From: Pseudoips prasinana
Lineage: Eukaryota > Arthropoda > Insecta > Lepidoptera > Nolidae
DNA length: 64,000 nucleotides
Assembly (NCBI GenBank): GCA_951640165.1
Contig: OX621260.1
Span: 25,934,001 to 25,998,000, forward strand
Direction of reading: 5' to 3'
A program made the translations under genes and the position numbers. Below the pieces are notes generated by a model. It saw nothing but the letters and a program-made list of their open reading frames with translations. It searched no databases and was not told where the DNA came from. Below, in pieces: positions 42,511 through 53,744 of the stretch (within the stretch, counting starts at the first letter, position 1; every line of letters starts with the position of its first letter).

Positions 42511-42899
42511 TAGTTTTGTTCTTAACATTTATTTTGATGAACCTGTAGTTGCTACAGCTCATAAATTATCCAAGCGATAAACAATGATTGCTATAATATT
42601 AATTTCTGTTGTAATAAAAAGACCTCAGAAACAACATTAAAAACCATATTCTCTTCATAATATTGTGACAAACTTAATTTTATACCGAATAATAAAATGT
42701 AAACGTATTTTATATCGATAGTTCATTACCATGTCGCGTTAGGTCCCCGCAGGCCCGCGCCGGACGTCGCGTGACTCGCCGAGACATTCCCCACCTTCAA
42801 TACCACTTTCAATAATACTATTCAGCCAACTTACTATAATATTCACTTAGGAGAGACTTCAATAAACATTCTAAGAATTTATTAGAACACTAGCTGTGC

Positions 42900-43202
42900 C
42901 CCGCGGTTTTACCTGCGTTAGATTTTATAAATTGTCACAGCTCCTCCCCCGTAGGTGATAACGTGATAATATGTAGCCCATATGTTGACCCGACCTCTTA
43001 GTAATATTCATGCAAAATTTGAAGTAATTCCATGCAGTACTTTTTGAATTTAGCCCGGACATACATACAGACAAACAGACAAAAATTCTAAAAACTATAT
43101 TTTTGGCTTCGATATCGATAGTAGATCACGCCCCAAGTACCCTTTAAAAAATATTCAATGTACAGTTTTGACTTTCCTACGATTTTATTATATGTATATA
43201 GA
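42900..43202 (-). mobile_element. Non-autonomous Helitron, main subfamily, copy 6
   Basis: A|CTAGCTGTGCCCCGCGG on the left and TATGTATATAGA|T on the right, inverted orientation, interior well conserved. Confidence 0.9.
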
Positions 43203-43229
43203 TGAGGTTGTTTAGTACCTTTTAATGTG

Positions 43230-43530
43230 TTATAGCTTCGCTGCTATGTTCAATTAAATTGAGTGGATAGCTCTTGCTTCTTATTCTTCTGGTGGCGGCT
43301 ATTTCCAGTCCTCGGAGGTCCTGGTAACACTGCGTCCAGTGATGAACTATTGTGCTCGCCGCTCCAACTAAACTGCCCTGTCTAACCCTGCAACATAGAT
43401 AAATTGCAGAATCTTTTAGCAGGAGTATAGATAACATCGTCCTAGTGCAAGAAATGTTGGCCCAGGACGGGGTTACGTTTATGTATCAGTGGTTCACAGT
43501 GGCAGAGCAGGTGTATAAGTGTTTCGTCCG
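43230..43530 (-). pseudogene. LINE ORF2 C-terminal zinc-finger fragment
   Basis: The minus strand from about 43530 reads ADETLIHLLCHCEPLIHKR, then a stop, DDVIYTPAKRF. An ET..H.LC.C..L...R pattern with a following 'DDV...' helix is usual for the post-RT zinc-finger region of several insect LINEs. The downstream part (GAGCACAATAGTTCATCAC region) is like their 3' UTR. Broken by at least one stop. Confidence 0.45.
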
Positions 43531-43716
43531 CATATCCAGTTTACCTATTAATTGCAGTGCATTCATAATTTATTAATAACTGTGTTAACCGCTACATTAT
43601 AACATTAAAACCTTGTGTTCCTCCGTGTGACCAATAATGCTATTAACAGTGCAATCCCTCCCTACTGATTTCTATATCATCCAGTAGTAAGGGTTTGCAC
43701 ACGTAGGTATTCGTAG

Positions 43717-44167
43717 GTACACAGGTAGACACTTCTGTTTACGTGATTAATAGGGAGGGGTAGCTAGGGGGTACTAGGGGCAGCGAGTACGCACTACTAA
43801 GCAGTAATTACCTCTTAACTAACTCGAGCACTCTACTTAGCTCACTCTAGGTATATTGGTAGTAGATACATACATAGGTAACGTATAATAAATGATTTAT
43901 ACATACAACCAGAAGCAGAATACCCTCCAGGTTTCTATTGGGAAGGCAAAAGAGTCGGCATTATGTGTGTGTTGCAATCATCATGGTGGATATAATATTA
44001 ATAGCTCATGATGATTGCAACACACACATAATGCCGACCCTTTTGCCTTCCCAATAGAAACCTGGAAAGTATTCTGCTTCTACTTAGTAGTGCGTACTCG
44101 CTGCCCATAGTACCCCCTAGCTACCCCTCCCTATTTATTACGTAAACAGAAGTGTCTACCTGTGTAC
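43717..44167. mobile_element. Large fold-back (451 bp), 108-bp arm insertion
   Basis: The outer ends GTACACAGGTAGACACTTCT and the complement ending GTGTCTACCTGTGTAC pair. Pairing continues through GGGAGGGGTAGCTAGGGGGT and CGAGTACGCACTACTAAG. After an unpaired 108 bp (about 43804-43911) it resumes at AGAAGCAGAATACCCTCC and runs to GCAATCATCATG, leaving a 21-nt loop at 43986-44006. The right arm is 161 bp. No ORF. Probably a fold-back or MITE-type element with a later insertion in one arm, or a deletion in the other. Confidence 0.9.
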
Positions 44168-44169
44168 AC

Positions 44170-45005
44170 AGTACAGCTGTAAGTTTTAAACAGTGCCATA
44201 GAGTTCAATCCGACAAGGGGTTTGAACAAGTCTAACTATTCCCACATTTCCCAAAAAAATTGTATCTATTTTTATTATTATAATACAATTAAATAAGGGA
44301 TATTTTAAAATGCTCCACAAAGAACTTATCACCCGTCAATTAACATTCATCAATTATACAAATATCATATCAGATATACTGATTATACATCAAATTTACG
44401 CGTAACTGAAAATGTATTTCGCTACTGGGTTCGAAATGTGACCATAAAGCGCACGAGCCAAGTGAGCGAGCCGCGGCAGCGGCCGGCGAGTGCCAGAAGC
44501 AAATTTAAGTACACAAACAATCTACTTTTAAATGAACAGCATTGCGATACGTTGCTGATACGTTGCTGTGCAATTGCGTAGAAAATAATTTAATATAATT
44601 TTTTATATGTGATTTTTTTTTATTATTATGATTATACTGCAGTTAATGGCGAATTCTACGAAAGTAACTATATTGTAACCGAACGAATCAATACAGTATT
44701 TATAAAACAAATTATTTATAATAATAATAATTTACTTCAGAATAAATTCCATATGTATTAGTTACAATGACAACTTATAAACTAGTGTTAGTAAAAATTA
44801 TTTCTCGCTGCGTGAGCATCGTGGCAGAGCCGCAGCAGAGACCCTGGGAAATATCCACTTGACTGCGTGCAGTCGTTTCCACTTTCCCAAGTATGCTGCG
44901 ATAGCTATTGATGATTCTGAAGAGACCTTAAGACATACATCTCCAGCCCTCTCAAAGGTCTAATGTAAGCTCAATTTTAGATTCATAAAGATTTAAAACC
45001 AATAT
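44170..45005. other. Single-copy stretch with small GC patches
   Basis: No repeat is recognised. CpG-rich words occur at 44450-44500 (GCGAGCCGCGGCAGCGGCCG) and 44805-44900. Confidence 0.3.
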
Positions 45006-45009
45006 ATGT

Positions 45010-45288
45010 ACCTTTAAGAGTGAAAGAAACGATTAATTTATTATTAAAAGAAAAAAGATGTAGGTACTACGTGTTTATATTAACCCCACAAAAATACCTT
45101 GAGGTTTTCTATTATATCTATTATAGTTATGCACAGTAACGAAACACGACCTTTAAGAGTGAAAGAAACGATTAATTTATTATTAAAAGAAAAAAGATGT
45201 AGGTACTACGTGTTTATATTAACCCCACAAAAATACCTTGAGGTTTTCTATTATATCTATTATAGTTATGCACAGTAACGAAACACGA
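45010..45288 (+). repeat. Perfect 139-bp tandem duplication
   Basis: The unit starting CCTTTAAGAGTGAAAGAAAC and ending GTAACGAAACACGA occurs twice in direct succession (45011 and 45150) with no difference that I can find by eye. A shorter echo, ACGAAATACGAAATGATCTT, follows twice at about 45286 and 45333. Confidence 0.95.
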
Positions 45289-45289
45289 A

Positions 45290-46630
45290 ATACGAAATGA
45301 TCTTTCTTATAAGAATATCGAAAACAGTACGAAATACGAAATGATCTTTCTTCTCTCTATCTACACATGCGACGCTGTGGCCATTTATTTATATAGCTTA
45401 AATTCAGTTCTACCTACATTGTAGTCCTGCTGAAATATGATTTAAATGCATAATGGTATCTACGCTTAGCACTGCGGCGTAATATTCAATACGTGCAGCC
45501 ACACACGGCGGCGTAACGCCGCACTCGCGAGCCGAACGCGCCGACCGGCCGCCGCGGCATGGGGGCGTATGATTATAAATCGATAAGTATGCGTCACATT
45601 TTGGCTAACACTCACGATAAATCTATTGTTACATGACTCATACACTACTCCTTATCTAAAACAACGATTTTAGTACGACGTTAATCCCAATCAGTGGGGA
45701 TTTCGTTATTTCCCTTTCTGTCGCATCGTTACTCGTAAACCCTTATCGCGACGAATTTTTTTGCTCCGCCTCGAGGGTCTGGACAGATTTAATAAATAAA
45801 CATCTGTCGCCAAGAGATTTGTTGACTAACTAAAATAGAACTGTCAGAGGCAACAATGGTGGCGTAAATAGTTATTTACTAAATATGTTTTAGGGAAATA
45901 GAGGAGTAAATGATCTATGTAGATGTGGCTTACTTTATCTAGACCTACCTAGAGTTGTGTGTCATAGTATCTTAGCAAACACGGATACGATCCACGTAAT
46001 AGAAAGCGAATACCGTAGCTTATAGACATTTGCAACAGTAAAAGTCCATAGGAGTACCACTCATGCGTTGCTGGCCGTCCAGAGCTCTCTTTTTGCAAGG
46101 AAAAGTTCAAAACGTTGCAACATAAGGATCTTTCAATCTATTGGACTCTAGACTACTAAGTAAGCTAGGAAATGAGCATACGGACTACCTGAAGGTGAAC
46201 TGTCACCGTAACCTGCGGACGCTTACTGCACACGCTGCACCACTACTCTACTGGTTTTTTATATACTGTAGTTTGTTTGAGACGTAATTATGTGAGTAGA
46301 GATTCTGAGCTGTGTTTAAGAGCACGCTGTAGAAATAGTAAACGAACCAGTTTAATGAGCTAATGACTAATAGTTACGACTTATGATTCATGTTGGATGC
46401 AGATGCGGAACACAGCGGCCGCTCTATGTAATCATTGCGCATAGCTACTTAAGTCTGTCCTCAATTGTAAGAGCGGCTCGCGACTTCGCGTATTAACGAA
46501 GTTCAAAGTGCCTTGAAAAACCGATCCTCCCGTACATCTCCAGGTCAGTGACCCTGAGCCGAGGTTAATCTAAAAGGAGGTGTTTCAAGCCTTTTTTGCT
46601 AGAACCCCTTGAAATAACATAAAAAAAGGG
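45290..46630. other. Single-copy stretch
   Basis: No transposon is recognised. A very GC-rich patch at 45495-45560 (CCGACCGGCCGCCGCGGCAT) is followed by a TGATTATAAATCGATAAG AT-rich block. The remainder has no coding signal. Confidence 0.3.
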
Positions 46631-47055
46631 AAAAAAAGGTTTTTATTCACGTTGACTTTAAAAAAGCGCTTGTAAATAGTCAGAACATGTTTGTAGTAAT
46701 ACAGGGCACCGTAGCCTAGTTGGAAGTGCTCCTGCCTACGAAGCTGGTGGTCCTGGGTTCGAAACCCGGTAAGTGCAAATATTTGTGTGAGCACGAATAT
46801 TTGTTTCTGAGTCATGGATGTTTTCTATGTATATAAGTATTTATCTATCTATATAAGTATGTATGTCCTCGCCTGGTACCCATAGTACAAGCTTTGCTTA
46901 GTTTGGGGCTAGGATGATCTGTGTGACATTGTCCCGAGATATTATATTATTATTATTAGTTATTATTTCTAGTTACTAATTACAGATATTTAGGTACACG
47001 GAATGTTAAAACACCTATACAATTTATTTTATAATAGTAGTGATATTTAACTTCT
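46631..47055 (-). mobile_element. Retroposon Z fragment split by a SINE
   Basis: 46636-46700 (GGTTTTTATTCACGTTGAC to TTTGTAGTAAT) and 46960-47055 (TTTCTAGTTACTAATTACAG to GTGATATTTAAC) are consecutive parts of inverted Z (compare 5857-6020). They are separated by SINE N. The Z copy is the older. Confidence 0.8.
46705..46958 (+). mobile_element. SINE N with tRNA-like head, copy 2
   Basis: CACCGTAGCCTAGTTGGAAG (A box) and GGGTTCGAAACCCGG (B box), then the same body and (TTA)n end as 29836-30092. The head forms a good T-arm, but the body shows it is a SINE and not a tRNA gene. Confidence 0.85.
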
Positions 47056-47087
47056 ATCCAGTCTTGTTAACCTCTATCCAATCTTTC

Positions 47088-47305
47088 TTTATCATTTGGG
47101 CAGTGGCAGTTATCCTGGTGTGAAAGTTCTTCAGTAGACCTCTAACATGGCTTATCGACTGTTGTTATTGACAACAACCGGGACCGACAGCTTCACGTGC
47201 CCTCCGAATCACGCAGACGTTAAAAAACTAAACCACTTGGTTAGTCTTCTATGGACTGACCGCGTGCGTAATGCCTTTACACTAGGTGAATGCAACTGTC
47301 TATGA
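47088..47305 (-). mobile_element. 5S-headed SINE, copy e
   Basis: The minus strand carries ACGCACGCGGTCAGTCCATA (intermediate element region) and a worn box C. It continues with GGCACGTGAAGCTGTCGGTC, CAACAGTCGATAAGCC and ATGTTAGAGGTCTAC. Confidence 0.6.
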
Positions 47306-47399
47306 GCGGCTCAAATTGTCTCGTGAAACCTTCTAGTTTCATCAGGATGAAAACATCAGGTTAAGAAAAAGAGTTTGTATGATTGAGATCTAGGCGTGT

Positions 47400-47640
47400 T
47401 CTTGCTTTTAGTGCAGCTAGAGAATCTTGTTATGTGTTCATAATTTTTTTAGACATTCTCATTACAAACCCTAGCATCTTAAAAGCTTTGGAAATTATAG
47501 TATCTATGTGCTCTTGAAATGATAGCTTAGAGTCGCGAAAAGTTCAAGTTGTTTGTGCGTTTTTTTCAATACTACTTATTCTATAACTATTTGGTTTTGA
47601 TACATTGATTGATAGAAGATTGACACCGTAAACTACGTAC
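47400..47640 (-). pseudogene. LINE reverse-transcriptase fragment (jockey/CR1-like)
   Basis: The minus strand reads NVSKPNSYRISSI, then FRDSKLSFQEHIDTIISKA and FKMLGFVMRMSK. The DSKLSF..HI......KA..MLGF block is the conserved thumb segment just after RT motif E in jockey/CR1-type LINEs ('LGV.FDSKL'). The catalytic palm is upstream and missing. Confidence 0.65.
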
Positions 47641-47765
47641 GTGGAAGAAATTGCTCTTATGCGACAAGACCGCCAATTGTACATAAATTGATACTATGTC
47701 TATACATCTAATTTTTTATTGTATGATTTGCAATAAAGTGTACCTATCTAACCTATCTATTTATC
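47641..47765 (+). repeat. LINE 3' UTR remnant
   Basis: GAAATTGCTCTTATGCGACA, AGACCGCCAATTGTAC and TTTGCAATAAAGTGTACC form a typical jockey-like LINE 3' UTR. It lies tail-out next to the oppositely oriented RT fragment. A similar piece is at 48165-48250. Confidence 0.5.
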
Positions 47766-48164
47766 TATCTACCGCAATAGAATATTGAAATTAACAAATA
47801 ATACCAAAATGCGAATAAGCTTAAGATAGCGTTAAAGTTGACTGTTCAAATCTTTTATCAGCACAACAAGACAACTGAATCTAGTTCGCTGAAATTTCGC
47901 CTAGAGATTCGCTCTAAAGTGTTTCGAGATTCCAACCACTACAGAATTCCTCGAATACCAACCAAGGATGATTTATGGCAATTGTATAAATGTATGAAAC
48001 GTTAAGTAATAATAAATCTGTGTCTGAAATAACATTTAAGGAATTTTTTAAATGTTTTTCAAATCGGATTTTAAACGTTATAAATCGATATAATGAAAAA
48101 TGTAAGTAGTTTGTATGTCTTTTTAAATCAGTAGGCAATTATTTTGAAATACAATCGAGCATTG

Positions 48165-48255
48165 ATTAGAAATTGCCGTTATGCGATAAAGCCGGTTATA
48201 AATCTCTTATTTTGCTTCGTGCAATGAAGTGTATCTCTACATTTATCTATAGTAA
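48165..48255 (+). repeat. LINE 3' UTR remnant
   Basis: GAAATTGCCGTTATGCGATA, AGCCGGTTATAAATCTC and GTGCAATGAAGTGTATC follow the same order as 47648-47740. Confidence 0.5.
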
Positions 48256-48259
48256 TTAA

Positions 48260-49500
48260 AAATAATTACTATTTATTGTAAAGAACACGCAACAGATTTA
48301 AAAACTTCTTTATAAACTCTAAGTTTGTTATCGGATTTCATCCAAGTTTATAGTGGACCATCTCGTAATTGTTTCCTATCGAACAAAACAGAACATGTTT
48401 GTTTAGGAAAATTGTATAACATTATATGTTATACGATACTCGAACACAAAAAAATAACCCCTCCTTTTCCATAAACAACAGTCGTCAATCCGCAGTGACA
48501 ATTATACCGATGAAGTAATGAAATGGTTATTACGTGAAGCTCAATAAAAACTGAACCCGATCGTGAACAAGTTTCTCCAATTGATATCTGCTACACGTCA
48601 AGGCAAGTAATGAGTTACTAATTGAACGCAATTTAAAGTAACACGCTATCCACGAGAGCATCATTGAAACCGGTTTTATTTAACTTAATGAAATAATTGT
48701 CACGCATAAGTGAGTATTTAAGTCCCGGAATTCCGTGCGCAAATATCTCGCACGCGCATTTGGGTGGTTTATATTGGGATTTTTATATTGGGAAACAGTT
48801 AAGGAGCCCTATCCAATATTAAAACTGAAAATAATGTTCTGTAGCTCCCCATACACAATGAATCAGCTGATTCTTCTTATATGGGATGTTAATCCTTTTG
48901 TCTTTGTATTTTGCATGTTGCTACACGTTATCCAGTTCCAGATGCAAATTAAACTCATTGAGCAAGGTCAATACATATTATTGTCAGCGCTTTCGAAGAT
49001 TCGCTTCGCTTCGATTTCGCATCGGTCATTTTGAGATATTATTATACAAAGATACAGTTTTTTCTTATTTAGGTACCTAAGTAAAAAAACATCAAATGGT
49101 TTTTTGCTTACCATAAAAAAACAGATGTGCTTATATTTAATGATAATTAAAAAAATTATCGCAATGAAAACTCGAATGAATGAATATTTTTGAATATTAA
49201 TTTGACAAGATAACCGAAAACCATTTCTAAAAAGTAAGTAGTAATGCATGTAAAACATCAAAACGTGAGAGAGATGGCAGCGCGCTGTAATCGTAGCCTT
49301 AAGTTCGTTTCTCTAAACTTCAAGGATCCTATAATCGTTCGTTCGTAAAAGTAAATCTGATTTTTTTGGCAACGCTCTCTGTCTGGATCAATTGTTACTG
49401 ATTCTGTATACAATATAAAAAAAAAATATTTATCAGACAATTTAAGTCTTGTAGTATTTAAAAGTAATATATATATATATGTTTCTCGAACCTTGTTTCA
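48260..49500. other. AT-rich single-copy stretch
   Basis: Nothing recognisable. The 99-codon plus ORF at 48735-49034 is hydrophobic (FGWFILGFLYW, FVFVFCMLLHV) but has no family motif, and a second frame is open over part of it. Confidence 0.3.
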
Positions 49501-49514
49501 TATACATATGTACG

Positions 49515-49733
49515 TTACACTTTTTTTTAAGACAACGCCCGCACTATGTAATTTAATCCCTGTGTCGCGGGGTTCTTTTAAAACATATAATGGACGGATA
49601 CTAATTACATTCACACTCAGAACAACTATTTATGGTACACACAAATAGATGTCCGGCGCGGGACTCGAACCCGCGACACGAAGCGGCGAGGCGACTGTCT
49701 TAGCCGCTGCGCCACACGTGCAGTCAACTTACT
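49515..49733 (-). mobile_element. SINE T, full length with tRNA head
   Basis: On the minus strand GTGTGGCGCAGCGGCTAAGA (A box) and CGCGGGTTCGAGTCCCGCG (T-arm with B box) precede the body GGACATCTATTTGTGTG. The 3' end is CGCGACACAGGGATTAAAT, GTGCGGGCGTTGTCTTAAAA. The tRNA-like head is unusually well preserved. Confidence 0.8.
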
Positions 49734-49789
49734 TATTGAAGATCATTCCAAAAGACACAGGGATTAGATAATCTTATCATCGGACCTTC

Positions 49790-49995
49790 TGTTTCCTGTT
49801 GCCTGGTGTCAGAGTTGATTAACTCGCCCAAATGGCCTCTAATATGGTTTAACGACTGTTATCTAATGACTACAACCGGACTTACATATTAACATGCTCT
49901 CCGAATCACGGAGACACTAAAAAAGCTAAAGCATTTTGTCGATCACCCATCTATAGAATGACGGTGTGCAGGTGCTTTACCTAGGCGATCATTTA
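49790..49995 (-). mobile_element. 5S-headed SINE, copy f
   Basis: The minus strand has CCTAGGTAAAGCACCTGCAC, ACCGTCATTCTATAGATGGG and TGATCGACAAAATG (boxes A to C, worn). CTCCGTGATTCGGAGAGCAT and CAGTCGTTAAACCATATTAG follow. Confidence 0.6.
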
Positions 49996-50404
49996 TAGTT
50001 CATAGTTCATTTATTGGTCAACAGGTTTACAGGTCCAAGCATTATGGGAGTACACATCATCACAATAACAATGAGTGAAAACAATATGTATATATGTCAC
50101 CTTATCAATCCATTAAAATTAGTCACAGATAATAAACTACTTACAGAGCAACTAATACTGCATTCCGGCGCCTTTAGCACCTGTACCTATCGTCTACAAT
50201 TACCAATATAATAATGACTTTTATGCAACGTAGCTACTCAAAAGACTTTCAAGTGTAGAGCAAATTACATACTAACGTCAGAAAACTAATTGTCAGTTAC
50301 TATGTTGAGCGAAAATAAGGTAATTACAGAGCTCGTTAAGATTCGGAGGAGACACACGGGATTTGAGAGCCATATATGCGACGACGGGAAATCAAAGCCA
50401 ATTT

Positions 50405-50565
50405 CAGATCATGAAGAGTTCAGAGTCGCATGTGCATAAAAAAATAAAAAAATATGAATAATGTATTTGCACGCCATAAGTGGCAGAATAAGCGGAATCT
50501 ATTATTGTAAAATCTTTTGTACCATATTCTGGCAAATAAATAATTTGATTGATTGATTGTGAAAT
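50405..50565 (+). repeat. LINE 3' UTR with (TTGA)n tail
   Basis: GCACGCCATAAGTGGCAGAA, TCTTTTGTACCATATTCTGG and CAAATAAATAATTTGATTGA: a polyadenylation-like signal and short tandem tail, no ORF. Confidence 0.5.
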
Positions 50566-50664
50566 ATCCTACGATGGAATTAACCAATAAAGATGAAGTA
50601 TCTAATTAGAAAGTTTCTCTGGACGACAATATTTATGAATTGACAATTTTAATCCTAGTAAAGC

Positions 50665-50930
50665 CTTGCAAAACTGAAGTGGCAGTGGACGGGGCACATA
50701 GCTCGTAGAACCGACGCGACGGCCGTTGGGGCAGAAAGGTTCTCGAGTGGCGACCACGAACCGGAAGACGCAGCGTAGACAGTCCCGCACAAGATGGACC
50801 GATGATCTTGTGCGGGTCGCTGGAAACTACAGGATACGCGCAGTGTAAGACCGGAAAATGTGGAGATCTTTGGGGGAGGCCTTTTTCCAGCAGTGGACGT
50901 CTTTCGGCTGATATGCTGATGAAAGCCTTG
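50665..50930 (+). pseudogene. RTE LINE ORF2 C-terminus and 3' UTR
   Basis: CTGAAGTGGCAGTGGACGGG encodes LKWQWTGHIARRT, followed by GRWGRKVLEWRPRTGRRSVD (one frameshift near 50710) and SRTRWTDDLVRVAGN. The 3' UTR and GATATGCTGATGA tail follow. It matches and extends the C-terminus of the copy at 28140-28240. The most complete C-terminus of this RTE family in the window. Confidence 0.8.
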
Positions 50931-51858
50931 CTCTACGAAAAGTCATAATTAAAGTCCATTGTTCTTCCATGTGCCACCATTTTCTAAGTATGGCAAATGA
51001 TAATAATATGTCCTGACGCATATACAACAATAATGTATATAATAATAATTAATTTATATTATTCATCATAACATAATTATTGACGTGCCAATTTCAATTA
51101 TTTTATAAATTATTATTATTTAATAATAATTGAATGCCATTGTGTTCGCTAAATGTGTACTTCACTGATAATGTTATAGCAACTCCTGCAGCCACAATGC
51201 GAATAAATTTAAATGAATGTAAATCATTAACGCATTGCGTACCTGCCTGAACATAGAGTTACAATAGTTTTAGACCTTAATACCTTTTGATGACTAGTGG
51301 TAGCGTGTTCAAGCTGGTAGTAGCTTCAAGTGTAGTAGCTGATCCCGATTAAAATAGGAAAAAGCAAAGAAGAAATTGTTTTTTTTTTATATTATTTTAT
51401 ACCCTCAACACAAATATACCTAGGCTGTACCTTAATAACACGTCTCTGTTACAAAGGAGACGGAAACCTATTCATACAATATTGGGCTAGGATGTAAAAA
51501 GATAAAAGTGGTTTCAAATATTGGGTATATAAATTATCAGCCAATCACAAAAAAAAAATCATGGATTTTTTCAATCTGTGAGCAGAGTTATAAAAGATTT
51601 AGTACTTAATAGAGAGGTTATGTACCAACCTATACTTAACAGCTGATTTTTAAGAGCGATTGCTATTTAATAGTTATCCGTGTCCAGTATGTTAGCAAAA
51701 GTCGTACACGTTAAGCAATATCAGAAGTCCGTAGAGAGAATGCAGTTGTCGAGGGATATATAAACAAAACAATAAAAAAATACTCAAATCACACACGCAG
51801 TAAACGATACAAGAAACGAGTCTATCATAGATTAGGATTCAAAATCTGTCACCAGTCA

Positions 51859-51937
51859 CTGTCAGCATAGATTTTTTTTTTATAATGTTTTCGGCTCTGG
51901 CTTCTTCGGCCTTATGAGCCAGCTGTCAGCATAGATT
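51859..51937 (-). mobile_element. 49-bp retroposed fragment with 15-bp target duplication
   Basis: CTGTCAGCATAGATT occurs at 51859-51873 and 51923-51937. Between them lies a 49-bp insert: on the minus strand CTGGCTCATAAGGCCGAAGA ... ACATTATAAAAAAA. A poly(A)-like end next to the duplication is the mark of target-primed reverse transcription. It is probably a severely 5'-truncated LINE. Confidence 0.8.
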
Positions 51938-51939
51938 AA

Positions 51940-52795
51940 AAATATAGTTGCCAATAACTAATAAATCGATTTAAACGATAACCAATGTTATGATTTCTAT
52001 TTATTTTGTTGATATTTAATTTTTTACTGTTGACATTATGTTAATGTACGTTATAATTATTATGATTAAATCAGTTATCTGGTGCAAGAGTTTTTATATT
52101 ACATTGTTTGAACTCATTAATGTTAATCGATTATAGTAATCAACAACCAATTTAATTCGTGACTTAAACTTATTTTGAGATTTCTCGTTTTCCAGATTGT
52201 AAATTGGGTCAATTTTTTACAGTTTGAAATAGAAAAATGTAACGCTTTTTTTAAACCATATCTCAACTTATTACAGTCAGGCCCAGAAATCCCCGTCTCC
52301 TTTGAAGTCTGAGTACATGCGTCTTTGTGATTTTTATATATTTTTATTCGTGCTACTATAGTTTTCAAAATAATAAATCTATTTCAATGCGGTATTTTAT
52401 CGATTAAGTTTGTTTAAGGAGGTGGTTCTTAGCAATTGTTCATACAATTTGATTGTTTTTCTCAACAGTTTCCAACTATTATATAATTGTTCAGTCGAGG
52501 TTTTATTCGCCTGTGATAATATCGCTATGCATTATTGGAGAGATATGTTAGCATTCTAATATTGGGCAAAATAATCCATATCACCAATGTTGTCAAGTTT
52601 ATAAGACATCATTATATTTTCGTTAAGAACTGCCTTATTACTGCTCTTATCTTAAGTTATATTTTCCGCGAACCCTTAGAATGGCATTTATCTGTGCATA
52701 TGTCATTAACGTGTGTCCTTTATTCCGTTGGGAGCAATCTATCTATGTAGCTATATTGGTTACATATAAAACTTATATAATCATAAATAATTTGG
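51940..52795. other. AT-rich single-copy stretch
   Basis: No repeat or gene is recognised. Confidence 0.35.
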
Positions 52796-52796
52796 A

Positions 52797-52965
52797 CTCA
52801 CCATTTCGGCAATAGTGGCCAGGTGACCGGGAAAAGATCCAGCTTTTCCTACTATCCAAGGCACGGGAAGAATCCGGGCTAGTACACCATTTGTTAACGT
52901 GATCTGAGAATGAAACTCGTGACGTTATGATCTACGGTTGAGTACGCAACCACTCGTACAACGAA
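52797..52965 (-). repeat. Possible SINE fragment
   Basis: GCACGGGAAGAATCCGGGC and GAATGAAACTCGTGACGTTA then GTACGCAACCACTC resemble an inverted SINE body and worn tRNA-like head. No second copy is seen. Confidence 0.25.
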
Positions 52966-53290
52966 TCAGTTAGTTGTCAGTTTAGCTTTTAAGTATATGG
53001 AATATTTTAAACTCTTTACAAATTGTACCCTATTTACAATCATAGGGGCGGCGCGCGGCGCGCCGGCGGCACGTAGTTGAAAGGTCATTTAAAACGAAAC
53101 AAATTTGTCTGAGATCATTTTTTATTTTGACGTTTTGATCGCGGATATTAGCATCCAAGCCGTTTGTTCTACCCTTGTAGTTTTATTCTTGAAGAAATTT
53201 CACTGGAATTAAACAAGAATAAGAACAAATATTTGGCTTGTTTTGGCGATACTCGTGTTTGTTTTATTAGATATCGTCCATCCACAAGAC

Positions 53291-53423
53291 CAGACGCCAG
53301 CACATCCAACTACTCCAATCTGGCAAATTTCTTTTTTTATTTCAACTTTATCACATAGGCATAAGGTTCACTTTCAATTGGGAGAATTTAACGTATTGGA
53401 GTAACTTGATGTGCTGGCGTCTG
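53291..53423 (-). mobile_element. 135-bp fold-back MITE, copy 5
   Basis: Starts CAGACGCCAGCACATCCAAC and ends TGTGCTGGCGTCTG before TA. The left flank is AC where TA is expected. The centre is TCAACTTTATCACATAGGC. Confidence 0.85.
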
Positions 53424-53744
53424 TACAAGTGAGCAAAAGACTTATCCGCACCGCTTTTTTGGCTTCATACAATAATTTTATTTGTATATAGAATGCCTAT
53501 TTGGAACCCAGACAAACATTTTTTATAGACTGTATTTGGGAATAGTCATATTTGGCCGACCCTGGCTGGCTCATTGTTGTAATAGTTTGGCGACACCATT
53601 GCTGCATGCTGCAGGCAAGTACGCGATAAATCACCGCGGTCTCTGCAATGTATTCTGTTTGGTGCTATGCTACTCAGACTGGCGATTATTGTTCTCCGCA
53701 TGAGATTGCTAAGTTACCACACCGTATAAGCAGATTTTATTTAT

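Noticed and set aside
46705..46780. tRNA gene at the start of SINE N
   Set aside because: The same head plus body occurs at 29836; it is a SINE promoter region.
48735..49034. Hydrophobic 99-codon ORF, possible membrane protein
   Set aside because: AT-rich DNA gives hydrophobic ORFs by chance; another frame is open over part of it and there is no motif or splice context.
49640..49733. tRNA gene on the minus strand
   Set aside because: The A and B boxes are good, but the sequence continues into the SINE T body found at two other sites, and the acceptor stem does not close.
53040..53080. GGCGCGCGGCGCGCCGGC as a meaningful palindrome
   Set aside because: Short GC-only words form palindromes easily; no second site or context.
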